DNA of 64,000 nucleotides from a virus: the IMG/VR virus record IMGVR_UViG_3300044609_000960, positions 95,263 through 159,262 of that record. One strand, 5' to 3'. Below are positions 1-8,120 of this stretch, one piece after another (the stretch's first letter is position 1; each line of letters begins with the position of its first letter). Made by a program: the position numbers and the translations under genes. The notes under the pieces were generated by a model. It worked only from the letters and a program-made list of their open reading frames with translations. It was not told where the DNA came from and ran no database searches.

Positions 1-2
1 CA

Positions 3-203
3 CAGACAAATGGCCGTCAACAGATCGTAGAAAATAGTTTAGGAGTTAGATTAAAAGGAAATAGAAACTGGAGAATTCTACTAGGATTTACCTATCAATC
101 CCCAGATACATCGCCTACAGTAACAGGGACTACATATTCCAATCCAACAACCCGTGAGGCATCTCTGGCCGAATTAGGTTACACCCTAGCCGATCTCGCC
201 TGA
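3..203 (+). CDS. C-terminal part of a truncated gene, probably virion protein
   Basis: An open frame enters from the left edge and ends at a TGA at 201-203; 66 residues are visible. The piece has no recognisable motif. It is rich in Thr, Asn and Gly and ends in a short acidic/hydrophobic stretch (SLAELGYTLADLA). It lies just upstream of a late-type promoter motif and a large structural gene, so a virion role is plausible from position only. The start lies outside the window. Confidence 0.55.
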   Translation, partial: QTNGRQQIVENSLGVRLKGNRNWRILLGFTYQSPDTSPTVTGTTYSNPTTREASLAELGYTLADLA

Positions 204-209
204 TTAAAG
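202..209 (+). promoter_or_regulatory. Late-type promoter motif GATTAAAG
   Basis: One-base variant of the recurring GTTTAAAG octamer, 23 nt before the ATG at 233, followed by an AT-rich tract. It overlaps the stop codon of the upstream gene. Confidence 0.5.
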
Positions 210-232
210 TTATTTAGAAATATAAGTATACC

Positions 233-1996
233 ATGGCCGGACTTTATAGTAAGAAAAATCTTGGTGAGGTACAATTAAACCTCAAGGACGCTTTACAAAA
301 ACTTTACGCTCCAGGTATCCAAGAGGATATTAGATTATTTGCATTTTCTAATTCGCTATATTCTGAAATCCGGTCTGGTATTACAAAGATAGATGCGAGC
401 ACTGGGGAAGAAATTGACGTACCTAATGAGATCTTTGGTCTAATCAACGAACCATTTACAGATGATAATGGTAATGTTATTAATAGAACAAAGTTTATCA
501 CAAACAGACTAACTTTCTCTAGTAATAACAGAGTATTTTTTGAAACTATTTCCAATGCAGGATTCACTTTTGATAGAAGAACCTCTTTTACCGAAGGTGC
601 TCCTATAATAGTATCAAGAAATGGTTCGATTGTAAACTTAGAAGTTATTGGATCTGGATCGCAATATGAGGTTATCTCATCTGCTGGACAAATAGTACCA
701 GGTCCTGTAACTATTCAGGTTAATGTACGTGGTAAAGAATCCGGTGCAGAAAACGCAGTTGTTGAAGTAACTATTGATGCTAATGGATCTATTTCTAAAA
801 CCTCACCACCATCTGTTATTTCTGGTGGCTCTGGTTATTTTGAAGAGGAGGACCTTGAGTTAATAACTCAATGTAGAACTAATAGATTCGGTCAAGAAGA
901 AACCCCTAGTTTACATAAATGTAAAAACTATCCGACTTCTGGTAATAGATTATTCCATAGACAATTTAAATATACCGTACCTTCAGCTGGTCAACAAATT
1001 GATTATAGCACCTCCTCGTTAGGATATCTTGCTACATTACGTCAAACAAAATACTTCTATCTTACAAAAGATGCCAGTGAAGAGGGATTTTTCCTATTCG
1101 ACGAAAGATCTTTGAAATGGGTTTATCTTGGTGATTTTTATGATCAGCAATACGCTATAGAATTAAGGACATCCCCTCTTCTTACTATGAGGAGATATGA
1201 TACTATTTCTTCATTAAATTTACTAAATTTAGATTCTTTAGACTCTAGTTCATTCTTCTTCTCCTATAGAGAAGGGTTTGGTGTAGCTGATAATTTAGGA
1301 TCTCAGATTAGGGCCTCTTCCCAAAACGTAGAAAGTATTAGAGACTCATTTAAGTATCTTTTACAAAATAACAAACGGCAACGACTAGTAACAGACGAAA
1401 AAAATACCCTAGGAACTCAATTTAATATCTTCGAAGGTAAAAACTTTGATAGCACTTTTAGGATGATTATGCGTGATCCTGATGGTGTAGTGGATAGGAG
1501 CGACGTAGAGTTTTTTGAATTAAATTCTCTCGAAGGTCCAGATGAGGTGGAGTTAACTGCAGGGGGTGTTACATATCATATCCCTGGACTTTATCTTAAT
1601 GTGGGTGGAGTGTATAAAAGAGCTTTTAGTACAGATGATAAACCTTTCTTAAGCTCTAGAGGAAAAGTATATATCAGTCCTTTGATTGATAAAATCAATG
1701 GGTCTACTAATTACGCGACTGGAAGTTTTGTACCTAGAAATCCATCTGGTGATAATAAGTACTCTATTTCTACTGCCTATTTACGCTCTGGTGGAGAGGT
1801 GCTTGTTGGATTTGATACAACTATAGGAACATTGGTGCAAAACTTATCCTCCTCAAATAAAAATGGAGGATTTGTGTTCCATAGAGCTTTATCCACACCC
1901 ACAATTAATTCTGGTAGTGGGATACAGGGATGGCCATTATTTGACTATGAAAACCAAGGAGTAATATACTCCCCGGTTATTTTAGGCTATACCTGA
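233..1996 (+). CDS. Virion structural protein (unknown tail/baseplate component)
   Basis: 587 aa with no enzymatic motif. The composition (Ser, Asn, Gly, Thr, Tyr) and two Gly-Ser-Gly-Tyr type beta motifs (around residues 140 and 200, the second reading SGGSGYF) resemble phage fibre and baseplate proteins. A similar GGSGYT motif occurs in the protein at 7385. It is preceded by a late-type promoter motif and has no strong Shine-Dalgarno sequence. The last 15 nt overlap the end of the convergent gene on the minus strand. A structural role is inferred from composition, promoter class and neighbours; the exact position in the virion is unknown. Confidence 0.6.
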   Translation: MAGLYSKKNLGEVQLNLKDALQKLYAPGIQEDIRLFAFSNSLYSEIRSGITKIDASTGEEIDVPNEIFGLINEPFTDDNGNVINRTKFITNRLTFSSNNRVFFETISNAGFTFDRRTSFTEGAPIIVSRNGSIVNLEVIGSGSQYEVISSAGQIVPGPVTIQVNVRGKESGAENAVVEVTIDANGSISKTSPPSVISGGSGYFEEEDLELITQCRTNRFGQEETPSLHKCKNYPTSGNRLFHRQFKYTVPSAGQQIDYSTSSLGYLATLRQTKYFYLTKDASEEGFFLFDERSLKWVYLGDFYDQQYAIELRTSPLLTMRRYDTISSLNLLNLDSLDSSSFFFSYREGFGVADNLGSQIRASSQNVESIRDSFKYLLQNNKRQRLVTDEKNTLGTQFNIFEGKNFDSTFRMIMRDPDGVVDRSDVEFFELNSLEGPDEVELTAGGVTYHIPGLYLNVGGVYKRAFSTDDKPFLSSRGKVYISPLIDKINGSTNYATGSFVPRNPSGDNKYSISTAYLRSGGEVLVGFDTTIGTLVQNLSSSNKNGGFVFHRALSTPTINSGSGIQGWPLFDYENQGVIYSPVILGYT

Positions 1997-4900
1997 TAGT
2001 AGAGGAGAGGCAGAGTTGAGAGGATTCTGCCTTGCGTTAACGAATAAATAATAAGTATCCTTTACCTTTTCTTGATTACCAATATGGACATATACATCCT
2101 CATCAAATGAGGTTCCATCTTGTTTGAAGATAGGAAGTTCAACTTTAATTCTATGGGTGTAGTCAGACTCCGCTAGAGTTTTAGATGAAACAGTGATAAT
2201 ACCTGTTGGATTATCTGTTATGGAATAAGAAAATTCGATCTTTTCTGAAACATTGAGTCTTTTACCACCGAGATCGGACAGAGTATGATCTCCCCAGAAA
2301 ACATCGTAATTACCAACCGGCGTTGATGCGTTGTATAAAGTCGAGTCACTTACTGCTATATCTTGTAATAGTACATCAGATATCACATAAGGAGGATAGC
2401 AGATTCCATTGGTATAGTTTGTAGGTTGGTCGTATCCAAAAGGAGTGACTCTTTCCGCAGGGACTTTAGGAATCTCACTCTGAGAAGATACAAAGTTGCC
2501 GGATTGGTATGTTACCTTTAATGTATCAGAGAAACTAATCGACTCTCCAGTATCTACTTTGGCGAATTGGAATGCTATATCTGCCTCTAAAAAGAACTTA
2601 ACAAACTTTGTGTCTAATGAAGTCCGTGCTGGTTCAAATGGTGTTCCAAAAGCTAATAACCAAATCTCATTAGTTCCTAGCACCCCATCATCAGCCAAGA
2701 ATGTTTCTGTTGATGTGTTGTATTTAACTCTTTCTACGCTTAGAACTAAAGGAGCAACAAATCCTTGGACATTTGTAGTGAATGCCAAATCATCCGCATT
2801 AGCAATTGCATTGACAATAATAGGTTTATTCCAGTCGCTCTCACTTGCAAAGGCAGGTAACCCGTATGTAGTTGGGTTATCTGAAACAGTGACTATTGTC
2901 AAATCCGCGTGAAGATAAAAACGTGGGGACCCCTGCGTTCCTTTCCAATACATCCTTGCAATACGCTCTGTTACATTCCCAGCAGCAATTGTCTGATGAT
3001 TTGGACTACCACCAAGATCATTTGCTCCAAGAGCATCAACAGAATTAAACAGGGCATTATTAACCGGAATACCAGTAAATTTAACTATGCCTCCCTCACC
3101 TAACAAATTAGGCATTAGTCTCATGCCTATATAGTTCGACGATGAGGCACTGGTGGGATATTTTGCCTCACCTAAGATAAGGTTTGGTCTGGAGGTATAT
3201 GTTGCAGGATTTAGACCATTTCCGTAGAGTCCTATTCCATCAGCATTAGATTTAAGAACGCTCTTAAAGCTATTATTAACAAATCCATCGATAGGATCAT
3301 TAGTCTTAGAGATAGGTTGATCATAGAGATATCTATTTCCTTCACTAACCTTCCACCATTGCGGGCGTGCATCAAACTCGTATTTATAGATACTCGGTTC
3401 GAAATTTATATTAATGAGATCGTCATAGCCATTATAATCATCCTTAGGAGATACAATGGTAGAGCTCCAAAGAGTATATCGTGAGTAATTATCTCTGTTG
3501 GGAACTATTTGAAGTACGTAGTTACCTGGTCCATTTACTGGAGCCAAGGGATTACCACTTCCGTCAATAAGATAGATTACATTGGATACTAGACTTAGCC
3601 TAACATCTTGAGGAGTATTTAAAGGGACTGTAATTGTAACTGTTTCTTGTATAGGATTACCATTATTATCCTCTCCAATAACCCTTGTAATTTGCTGATC
3701 AAATGCAACTAACTGATATCTGACTGAAGAAGTGCTATCTAAAAGAATAGCCTCTATGTCAATAGTTGCTTCTGAGTCTGGAGTAACAATAGTATTAGGA
3801 GATACTTCTGAGATTGTAACATCAAGTTCTCCAGAGTAGAATTTATCAGTGATATTAGGAGTTGTTTCTGATACCCCATACTTAATGAAAATATTAGGTT
3901 CTGTAGGAACTTCTAATTCACTATCAGCTTTATCTGCCCCGCCATTCCACATTCTAATGGAGATGGGAACGTATCTATACCCTGTTGAACCAGATGTATT
4001 TGTTTGATATATAAATCTACTTGGAAGATTATCCAAGTTAAAACTCACACCTGAGATATATCTATCTCCCTCTTGAATGAATTTTGCGTTCTTATTTTCA
4101 TCGGAAGAGTTAAATACTTCAGTCCATACTGGTACTGAATTTGTGCCTCCATTAATAATATCGATTTTTAAAGAAGTATTTGTTTCAACTTCAAAAATAT
4201 ATTTCTTATCTACGCTATCATTATCAAGACGTAAAAATCCGTCCCATCTAACTCCCCAGTTATCTTGATTATCTCTTAGCACTCTTGGAGGTCTTGAGAA
4301 CCTCATGTTAGAGTCTTTGACTATGTTATTTCCGTCATATACGTATCTATCGACAACTGGTATCCGAGTTTCTATATAGGATCCTGAGTTAAAATATTCC
4401 TTTTCAGAATAAAGTTTAAAACCACCCTGCCTAAATTCTAATAAAGATAGAGATGTTACTGGGTTTATGTCATCCGCGCTATAAGAAACATTATTTCCAG
4501 AATCGTTAGGAGACTCTAGGAACCAAAGTGGTGGGTTTAGGACAGAATATGCTCTTGAGAAAGTATATACAGTATTAACAAATTGAGAACCAATAATTGC
4601 TTTAAGTTCTTTTAATTTATTAAGAGAATTTTCGTCATTAGCTAAATATGCTCTAGTATATACAACCTCACTATTTACAATACTCGATCCAGTTACCTCA
4701 CTCTTGATTGTTATATCTGTGCCAACTAAAGAGATTTCTCGCCCTGTTGACGGATTTACGTAAGATTTTAATGTCCATACAAGAGTATTAGGAGTATTAA
4801 TTTGCTCATCAAAAGAATCTTGTTGTTGAGGTAAGATACTAAGTTGATTTAAAGTAACAACCCCGGTATTCTCATTAAAAGAAGTGAACTTAAAAGTACC

Positions 4901-5392
4901 AAATTCTTGATCAGTGCCTGGTGTTGCACGATAGAATAGCGCGGTAGGTCCTGCATGAAGTCCATCTAAGGTCCCTTTGCCAGTAAAGGAATTAATTTGA
5001 TCTATTCTATCCTCTACCCTAATTCTAGGATTAGTTGATACAGTAGCACCTGCAATTCCACCGGCGATACTAATCCCAGAGAGGGGTGTTAGGAAGGAGG
5101 ATGTAATTTCATTGCTTACAAAGTCTCTAGTTATTTCAAAATCTTCTGGCTTATATGTGCCATAAATAGAGATCTCATTCGCATCATCGACTCTTGTAAC
5201 ATACTCTAAGACATTTGTAAGGGCCTCACCAGGATCATCCAGGTCTCCTAAGGCATTATTCCTCAGAAGACCCACATAATTAATATCATTAAGTTTCCTA
5301 CCGGCCCTACGAAGTAGGAAAGATTGTAGAGCCGAGTAGTTATTAGCAATATCTAAATTCTGGGAGACCTTTTTGTCTATTCTGGTTGCCAT
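1982..5392 (-). CDS. Large virion structural protein, possible PA14-like domain
   Basis: 1136 aa, beta-rich, without an obvious catalytic motif. The N-terminal 60 residues are polar and helical. Around residues 375-520 there is a segment starting VRWDGFLRLDN, followed by alternating hydrophobic strands and ending in a YRYVPISIRMWNGG region. That pattern is reminiscent of PA14 carbohydrate-binding domains, but this is tentative. A perfect GTTTAAAG motif lies 32 nt upstream of the start, and the gene is monocistronic. A peripheral baseplate or fibre protein is the best guess. The gene ends inside the convergent neighbour. Confidence 0.6.
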   Translation of the reverse strand: MATRIDKKVSQNLDIANNYSALQSFLLRRAGRKLNDINYVGLLRNNALGDLDDPGEALTNVLEYVTRVDDANEISIYGTYKPEDFEITRDFVSNEITSSFLTPLSGISIAGGIAGATVSTNPRIRVEDRIDQINSFTGKGTLDGLHAGPTALFYRATPGTDQEFGTFKFTSFNENTGVVTLNQLSILPQQQDSFDEQINTPNTLVWTLKSYVNPSTGREISLVGTDITIKSEVTGSSIVNSEVVYTRAYLANDENSLNKLKELKAIIGSQFVNTVYTFSRAYSVLNPPLWFLESPNDSGNNVSYSADDINPVTSLSLLEFRQGGFKLYSEKEYFNSGSYIETRIPVVDRYVYDGNNIVKDSNMRFSRPPRVLRDNQDNWGVRWDGFLRLDNDSVDKKYIFEVETNTSLKIDIINGGTNSVPVWTEVFNSSDENKNAKFIQEGDRYISGVSFNLDNLPSRFIYQTNTSGSTGYRYVPISIRMWNGGADKADSELEVPTEPNIFIKYGVSETTPNITDKFYSGELDVTISEVSPNTIVTPDSEATIDIEAILLDSTSSVRYQLVAFDQQITRVIGEDNNGNPIQETVTITVPLNTPQDVRLSLVSNVIYLIDGSGNPLAPVNGPGNYVLQIVPNRDNYSRYTLWSSTIVSPKDDYNGYDDLININFEPSIYKYEFDARPQWWKVSEGNRYLYDQPISKTNDPIDGFVNNSFKSVLKSNADGIGLYGNGLNPATYTSRPNLILGEAKYPTSASSSNYIGMRLMPNLLGEGGIVKFTGIPVNNALFNSVDALGANDLGGSPNHQTIAAGNVTERIARMYWKGTQGSPRFYLHADLTIVTVSDNPTTYGLPAFASESDWNKPIIVNAIANADDLAFTTNVQGFVAPLVLSVERVKYNTSTETFLADDGVLGTNEIWLLAFGTPFEPARTSLDTKFVKFFLEADIAFQFAKVDTGESISFSDTLKVTYQSGNFVSSQSEIPKVPAERVTPFGYDQPTNYTNGICYPPYVISDVLLQDIAVSDSTLYNASTPVGNYDVFWGDHTLSDLGGKRLNVSEKIEFSYSITDNPTGIITVSSKTLAESDYTHRIKVELPIFKQDGTSFDEDVYVHIGNQEKVKDTYYLFVNARQNPLNSASPLLSGIA

Positions 5393-5423
5393 AATGGGGC
5401 ACTATGCAGTATCTATAAAGATA

Positions 5424-5431
5424 CTTTAAAC
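5424..5431 (-). promoter_or_regulatory. Late-type promoter motif GTTTAAAG
   Basis: Perfect octamer on the minus strand, 32 nt from the start at 5392, followed by an AT-rich tract (TATCTTTATAGATA). Confidence 0.65.
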
Positions 5432-5434
5432 CCC

Positions 5435-6163
5435 TCAAGTCGGGGAATATAGATCAGAGTACGCGCGGATGACAGACTTGACGAAGTCAGAACGAACAAT
5501 CTCATTATAGCCAAAGTTAACATGGCCAACAGATTGATTAGAACCAAGTCTGCGGAGGGCGTCTGAAAGTCCATCATGGCCGTAGCGGTTAGCAAGGTCA
5601 CGTTGAACTACGTCACCAAGCAAAGCGATAGACGAATTATCACCAAGTCGGGTAAGGATTGTCATTACGGAATGGGTAGTGGCATTTTGCATCTCGTCCG
5701 CAATGATCATGCAACGATGTAGAGACCGTCCACGAAGGTGCTCAATAGGTAAAAACTCAATAATCTTTTTCTCAATAAGATAGTCGGCTTTACCTTTTTG
5801 CATAAATACCGCCAAGGAGTCGCGAATCGGCATGATATGAGGCGCGATCTTCTCTTCAAGATTACCTGGAAGGAAGCCGAGACCTTGCTCACCTGGAGTG
5901 GATACAATGGGTTTTACGTAATAAATCTTCTCGATCTCACGTTTTTGAAGTTTTTCGCATGCAGCATGGATTGAAAGTAGTGTCTTTGCTGTGCCTGGTG
6001 GTCCGGTGAGGATGGTGAGAGTTTTTGTCTTAAGGTATCTCATTGCATCAACCTGCGAAGGATTCATAGGCAATAAAGGCTTATGATCTTCAAATTTAGG
6101 ATTAGAGGCCTGGATCATTTCACCTTCGGTGATTCTTTGACGTCGAGAGGATTTTCTTGCCAT
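5435..6163 (-). CDS. phoH: PhoH-like P-loop ATPase
   Basis: About 242 aa from the internal Met of MARKSSRR. The Walker A motif GPPGTAKT and a Walker B segment (MIIADEMQNATT) are clear, and the length and motif order match PhoH-family ATPases, which are common in marine phages and of uncertain function (RNA-linked ATPase). An in-frame ATG at 6220 would add 19 hydrophobic residues. I prefer 6163 because the extension overlaps a strong intrinsic-terminator hairpin (6190-6227) and looks non-coding. Neither start has a good Shine-Dalgarno sequence. A GTTTAAAG motif lies upstream at 6278-6285, so the terminator would sit in the phoH leader. Confidence 0.92.
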   Translation of the reverse strand: MARKSSRRQRITEGEMIQASNPKFEDHKPLLPMNPSQVDAMRYLKTKTLTILTGPPGTAKTLLSIHAACEKLQKREIEKIYYVKPIVSTPGEQGLGFLPGNLEEKIAPHIMPIRDSLAVFMQKGKADYLIEKKIIEFLPIEHLRGRSLHRCMIIADEMQNATTHSVMTILTRLGDNSSIALLGDVVQRDLANRYGHDGLSDALRRLGSNQSVGHVNFGYNEIVRSDFVKSVIRAYSDLYSPT

Positions 6164-6189
6164 GAGGAGATTGTAAATCTTCTGATACG

Positions 6190-6227
6190 AAAAAAGACCC
6201 AAGGAGATAAATATCTCCATTGAGTCT
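6190..6227 (-). terminator. Intrinsic terminator between the 115-aa gene and phoH
   Basis: On the minus strand a 7-bp GGAGATA/TATCTCC stem with a 2-nt loop, extended by further pairs (AGAC/GTCT), is followed by six T residues. It lies downstream of the promoter motif at 6278-6285 and upstream of phoH, so it may also attenuate phoH. Confidence 0.75.
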
Positions 6228-6277
6228 CATGATCTGTATGTCTTAGGGGACATAGAATGTCTTCGTATCCTGACAAT

Positions 6278-6285
6278 CTTTAAAC
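6278..6285 (-). promoter_or_regulatory. Late-type promoter motif GTTTAAAG
   Basis: Perfect octamer on the minus strand, just after the stop codon of the 115-aa gene and 115 nt before the preferred phoH start. A terminator hairpin lies in between. Confidence 0.55.
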
Positions 6286-6288
6286 TTA

Positions 6289-6636
6289 TCAGACAACTCT
6301 TACTTTAAGAACGCTACCAGTTCTATAAAGTCCGCCAATAGGAACCGGTATAGTTGCTGCTGCGGCCGCTGTGTCATCTGCAAATTCTCTTAGACCTGTA
6401 AAATTAATACGGTTAAAGGCGACAGGAATGGTTGATCTATCACCGAATCTTCTTACTACCCCCGTGCTATCTGCATAATAAACTTCATCAAGTACCTCGT
6501 TGAGGAACAACTCTCCTCTGTAGAGGCTTGAGGAGTCATTGTCATGTTCATCTTGAAGATACGCCTCATCATGAGTAGCATCTGAAGTAAATCTAACTCC
6601 CCAACGATGATAAGGAGGTTGTGGCGTTGCAGGCAT
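6289..6636 (-). CDS. Small virion-associated protein, unknown
   Basis: 115 aa. The first half is acidic and polar (QDEHDNDSSSLYRGELF). The second half ends with the beta-rich tail IGGLYRTGSVLKVRVV, a style of ending seen in phage structural proteins. It has its own GTTTAAAG motif 31 nt upstream, so it is probably expressed late with virion genes. No enzymatic motif is visible and the role is unknown. Confidence 0.65.
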   Translation of the reverse strand: MPATPQPPYHRWGVRFTSDATHDEAYLQDEHDNDSSSLYRGELFLNEVLDEVYYADSTGVVRRFGDRSTIPVAFNRINFTGLREFADDTAAAAATIPVPIGGLYRTGSVLKVRVV

Positions 6637-6666
6637 ATTCCTACTCGGGTTTCTAGTTATATTAAC

Positions 6667-6674
6667 CTTTAAAC
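6667..6674 (-). promoter_or_regulatory. Late-type promoter motif GTTTAAAG
   Basis: Perfect octamer on the minus strand, 31 nt from the ATG at 6636, followed by a TTAATATAAC tract. Confidence 0.6.
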
Positions 6675-6699
6675 TCCAGAGTTTTTTGCTCTAGTCAAA

Positions 6700-6726
6700 A
6701 GTAACAGTAACTTTTTAACTGTTACT
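6700..6726. terminator. Inverted repeat in the divergent intergenic region
   Basis: Perfect 9-bp arms AGTAACAGT/ACTGTTACT with a 9-nt loop. On the minus strand it is followed by TTTTG, so it could stop leftward transcription. It lies immediately upstream of the promoter for the kinase-like gene and could equally be an operator. Confidence 0.45.
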
Positions 6727-6747
6727 GTCAACGCACGTATATTTCTA

Positions 6748-6756
6748 TGATAGAAT
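6748..6756 (+). promoter_or_regulatory. Extended -10 sigma70-like promoter
   Basis: TGATAGAAT (TGn extension plus TAGAAT), 24 nt before the ATG at 6781. No convincing -35 at 17 nt. The same element recurs before nrdB, nrdA, the ThyA-family gene and others. Confidence 0.6.
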
Positions 6757-6780
6757 ACTAAGGAATATATCGAGAAACCA

Positions 6781-7350
6781 ATGCCCTCTTATCCTAAAAC
6801 AATCGTGGTCCTTGGAGCAGATCGAGTCGGAAAATCCACTACTGTAGAAAACACATATAAAGATCTTGTAGAAAAGGATATCTGTGTCCGTTCTCTCCAT
6901 TTCTCTGGTCCTCAGCCACACCATCATAGCCCCATTCAACAATACCTTGATCCCTTCCAAGCAGCATTGGAAGAAAAAGCCCAGGTTGTTCTCTGTGATC
7001 GTGGATTTTCCGAAGTTTGTTTTTATGAGAAATTCCGACGTCACATCGATATCTCTGAAGAATGGGCCAATAGCGCAGAATCATTCTTCGCCTCTTATAG
7101 CTCACTGATCAAAGTATTTTTGATTGAAAGGGACTGGGAATGGAGCCTCCCATTGCACATCATCGAGATCAATGAGTTATATCCTGGTTGCTCTGATTAC
7201 TTTATGAATATGCAACTTCAAGCCCGAGAAAAAGAGCATGAGGAATACTATGAATATATGAAAGACTATCTCACATACCGTTCTCTTCTTTCTGACATCA
7301 CTATTCTCTCCCCGCCTGACAAGTCTTTCTCTTTGGCCGACGTAGTTTAA
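6781..7350 (+). CDS. P-loop deoxynucleoside/dNMP kinase-like protein
   Basis: 189 aa. The N-terminal beta strand and P-loop (VVLGADRVGKSTT, residues about 8-20) and a LCDRGFSE segment near residue 78 match the fold and DR motif of thymidylate/deoxynucleoside kinases. The length is right for that group. Substrate cannot be read from the sequence: dTMP, another dNMP, or a modified dCMP are possible given the ThyA-family enzyme elsewhere in the window. It is driven by a sigma70-like extended -10 promoter, like the other nucleotide-metabolism genes. Its stop codon lies inside the next late promoter motif. Confidence 0.75.
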   Translation: MPSYPKTIVVLGADRVGKSTTVENTYKDLVEKDICVRSLHFSGPQPHHHSPIQQYLDPFQAALEEKAQVVLCDRGFSEVCFYEKFRRHIDISEEWANSAESFFASYSSLIKVFLIERDWEWSLPLHIIEINELYPGCSDYFMNMQLQAREKEHEEYYEYMKDYLTYRSLLSDITILSPPDKSFSLADVV

Positions 7351-7352
7351 AG
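7345..7352 (+). promoter_or_regulatory. Late-type promoter motif GTTTAAAG
   Basis: Perfect octamer, 32 nt before the ATG at 7385. The TAA stop of the kinase gene is contained in the motif. It is followed by an AT-rich tract with GATATAG. Confidence 0.65.
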
Positions 7353-7384
7353 ATTATTGAATAGATATAGGAACTATTACCCCT

Positions 7385-8107
7385 ATGGCAACCGTATTTA
7401 ACACCGGTCTTCACCGTAAGATCGGCATGGAGTTTGAATATAAAATCTCCTTTCAAGAGTTTCTAACCGAAGCTATCGGTTCGAGTCTCGTATCTTCGTA
7501 TAGCGCAGGATCAAATACTCCTACTGCTCGTACTACTGCTAAAAATGCCTTCGTGGCTTGTGGCCCTAGCATGGGTTTTGAGGCCAAGAAGTTTGCCTAT
7601 GCGACCCTAGAACTTGTTGTAGGCGCTCTTGCAGCCAATGCAAACGTCCCTGCTGCTGATAAAACTGCACTCAACGACCAATTAGTTAACATCACTCGTT
7701 ATGTTGGTATTACAGGCGATGGTGATTTCCATTTCATGGTAGCCACCTTCAACCTCGCTGAGACCATCTCTTCGATCATTGCTGAAGTAGTCCCTGCTCC
7801 TCAGGCCCCTGTGGGAACAATTGTGACTCTTGAGCTTCTTGATGGAGGAAGTGGATACACTGATACTCTGGACGGAACGGCAGATGGCGAGATTACCGTA
7901 GCATTCAATTCTACTGAATCCACCAACCCCGCTGGTTATACTGCCGGTGCGGGAACAGTGTCTATTGCTACTGGTGAAGTAATCACAATCGATGCTATTA
8001 CTAATGGCGGAGCCGGATTCAAAGTTGATCAGATTGTTTCAATCACATCTGCCGGAGCGGATAATGGCGATACGCTTGCAATGGCTATTGTAACCTCTGT
8101 ATCTTGA
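7385..8107 (+). CDS. Virion protein, possibly tail-related
   Basis: 240 aa. The N-terminal part (about 1-135) is alpha/beta and Ala-rich. The C-terminal part is a beta-rich extension with two related motifs, GGSGYTDTLDG near residue 157 and NGGAGFKVDQIVSI near residue 207, a decoration-type repeat seen in phage structural proteins. Codon use is more C/G-ending than in the fibre genes, suggesting high expression. A late promoter motif precedes it and a baseplate hub gene follows 13 nt later, which suggests a tail or baseplate component. No family can be named. Confidence 0.6.
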   Translation: MATVFNTGLHRKIGMEFEYKISFQEFLTEAIGSSLVSSYSAGSNTPTARTTAKNAFVACGPSMGFEAKKFAYATLELVVGALAANANVPAADKTALNDQLVNITRYVGITGDGDFHFMVATFNLAETISSIIAEVVPAPQAPVGTIVTLELLDGGSGYTDTLDGTADGEITVAFNSTESTNPAGYTAGAGTVSIATGEVITIDAITNGGAGFKVDQIVSITSAGADNGDTLAMAIVTSVS

Positions 8108-8120
8108 TCCCAGGTAAGAT

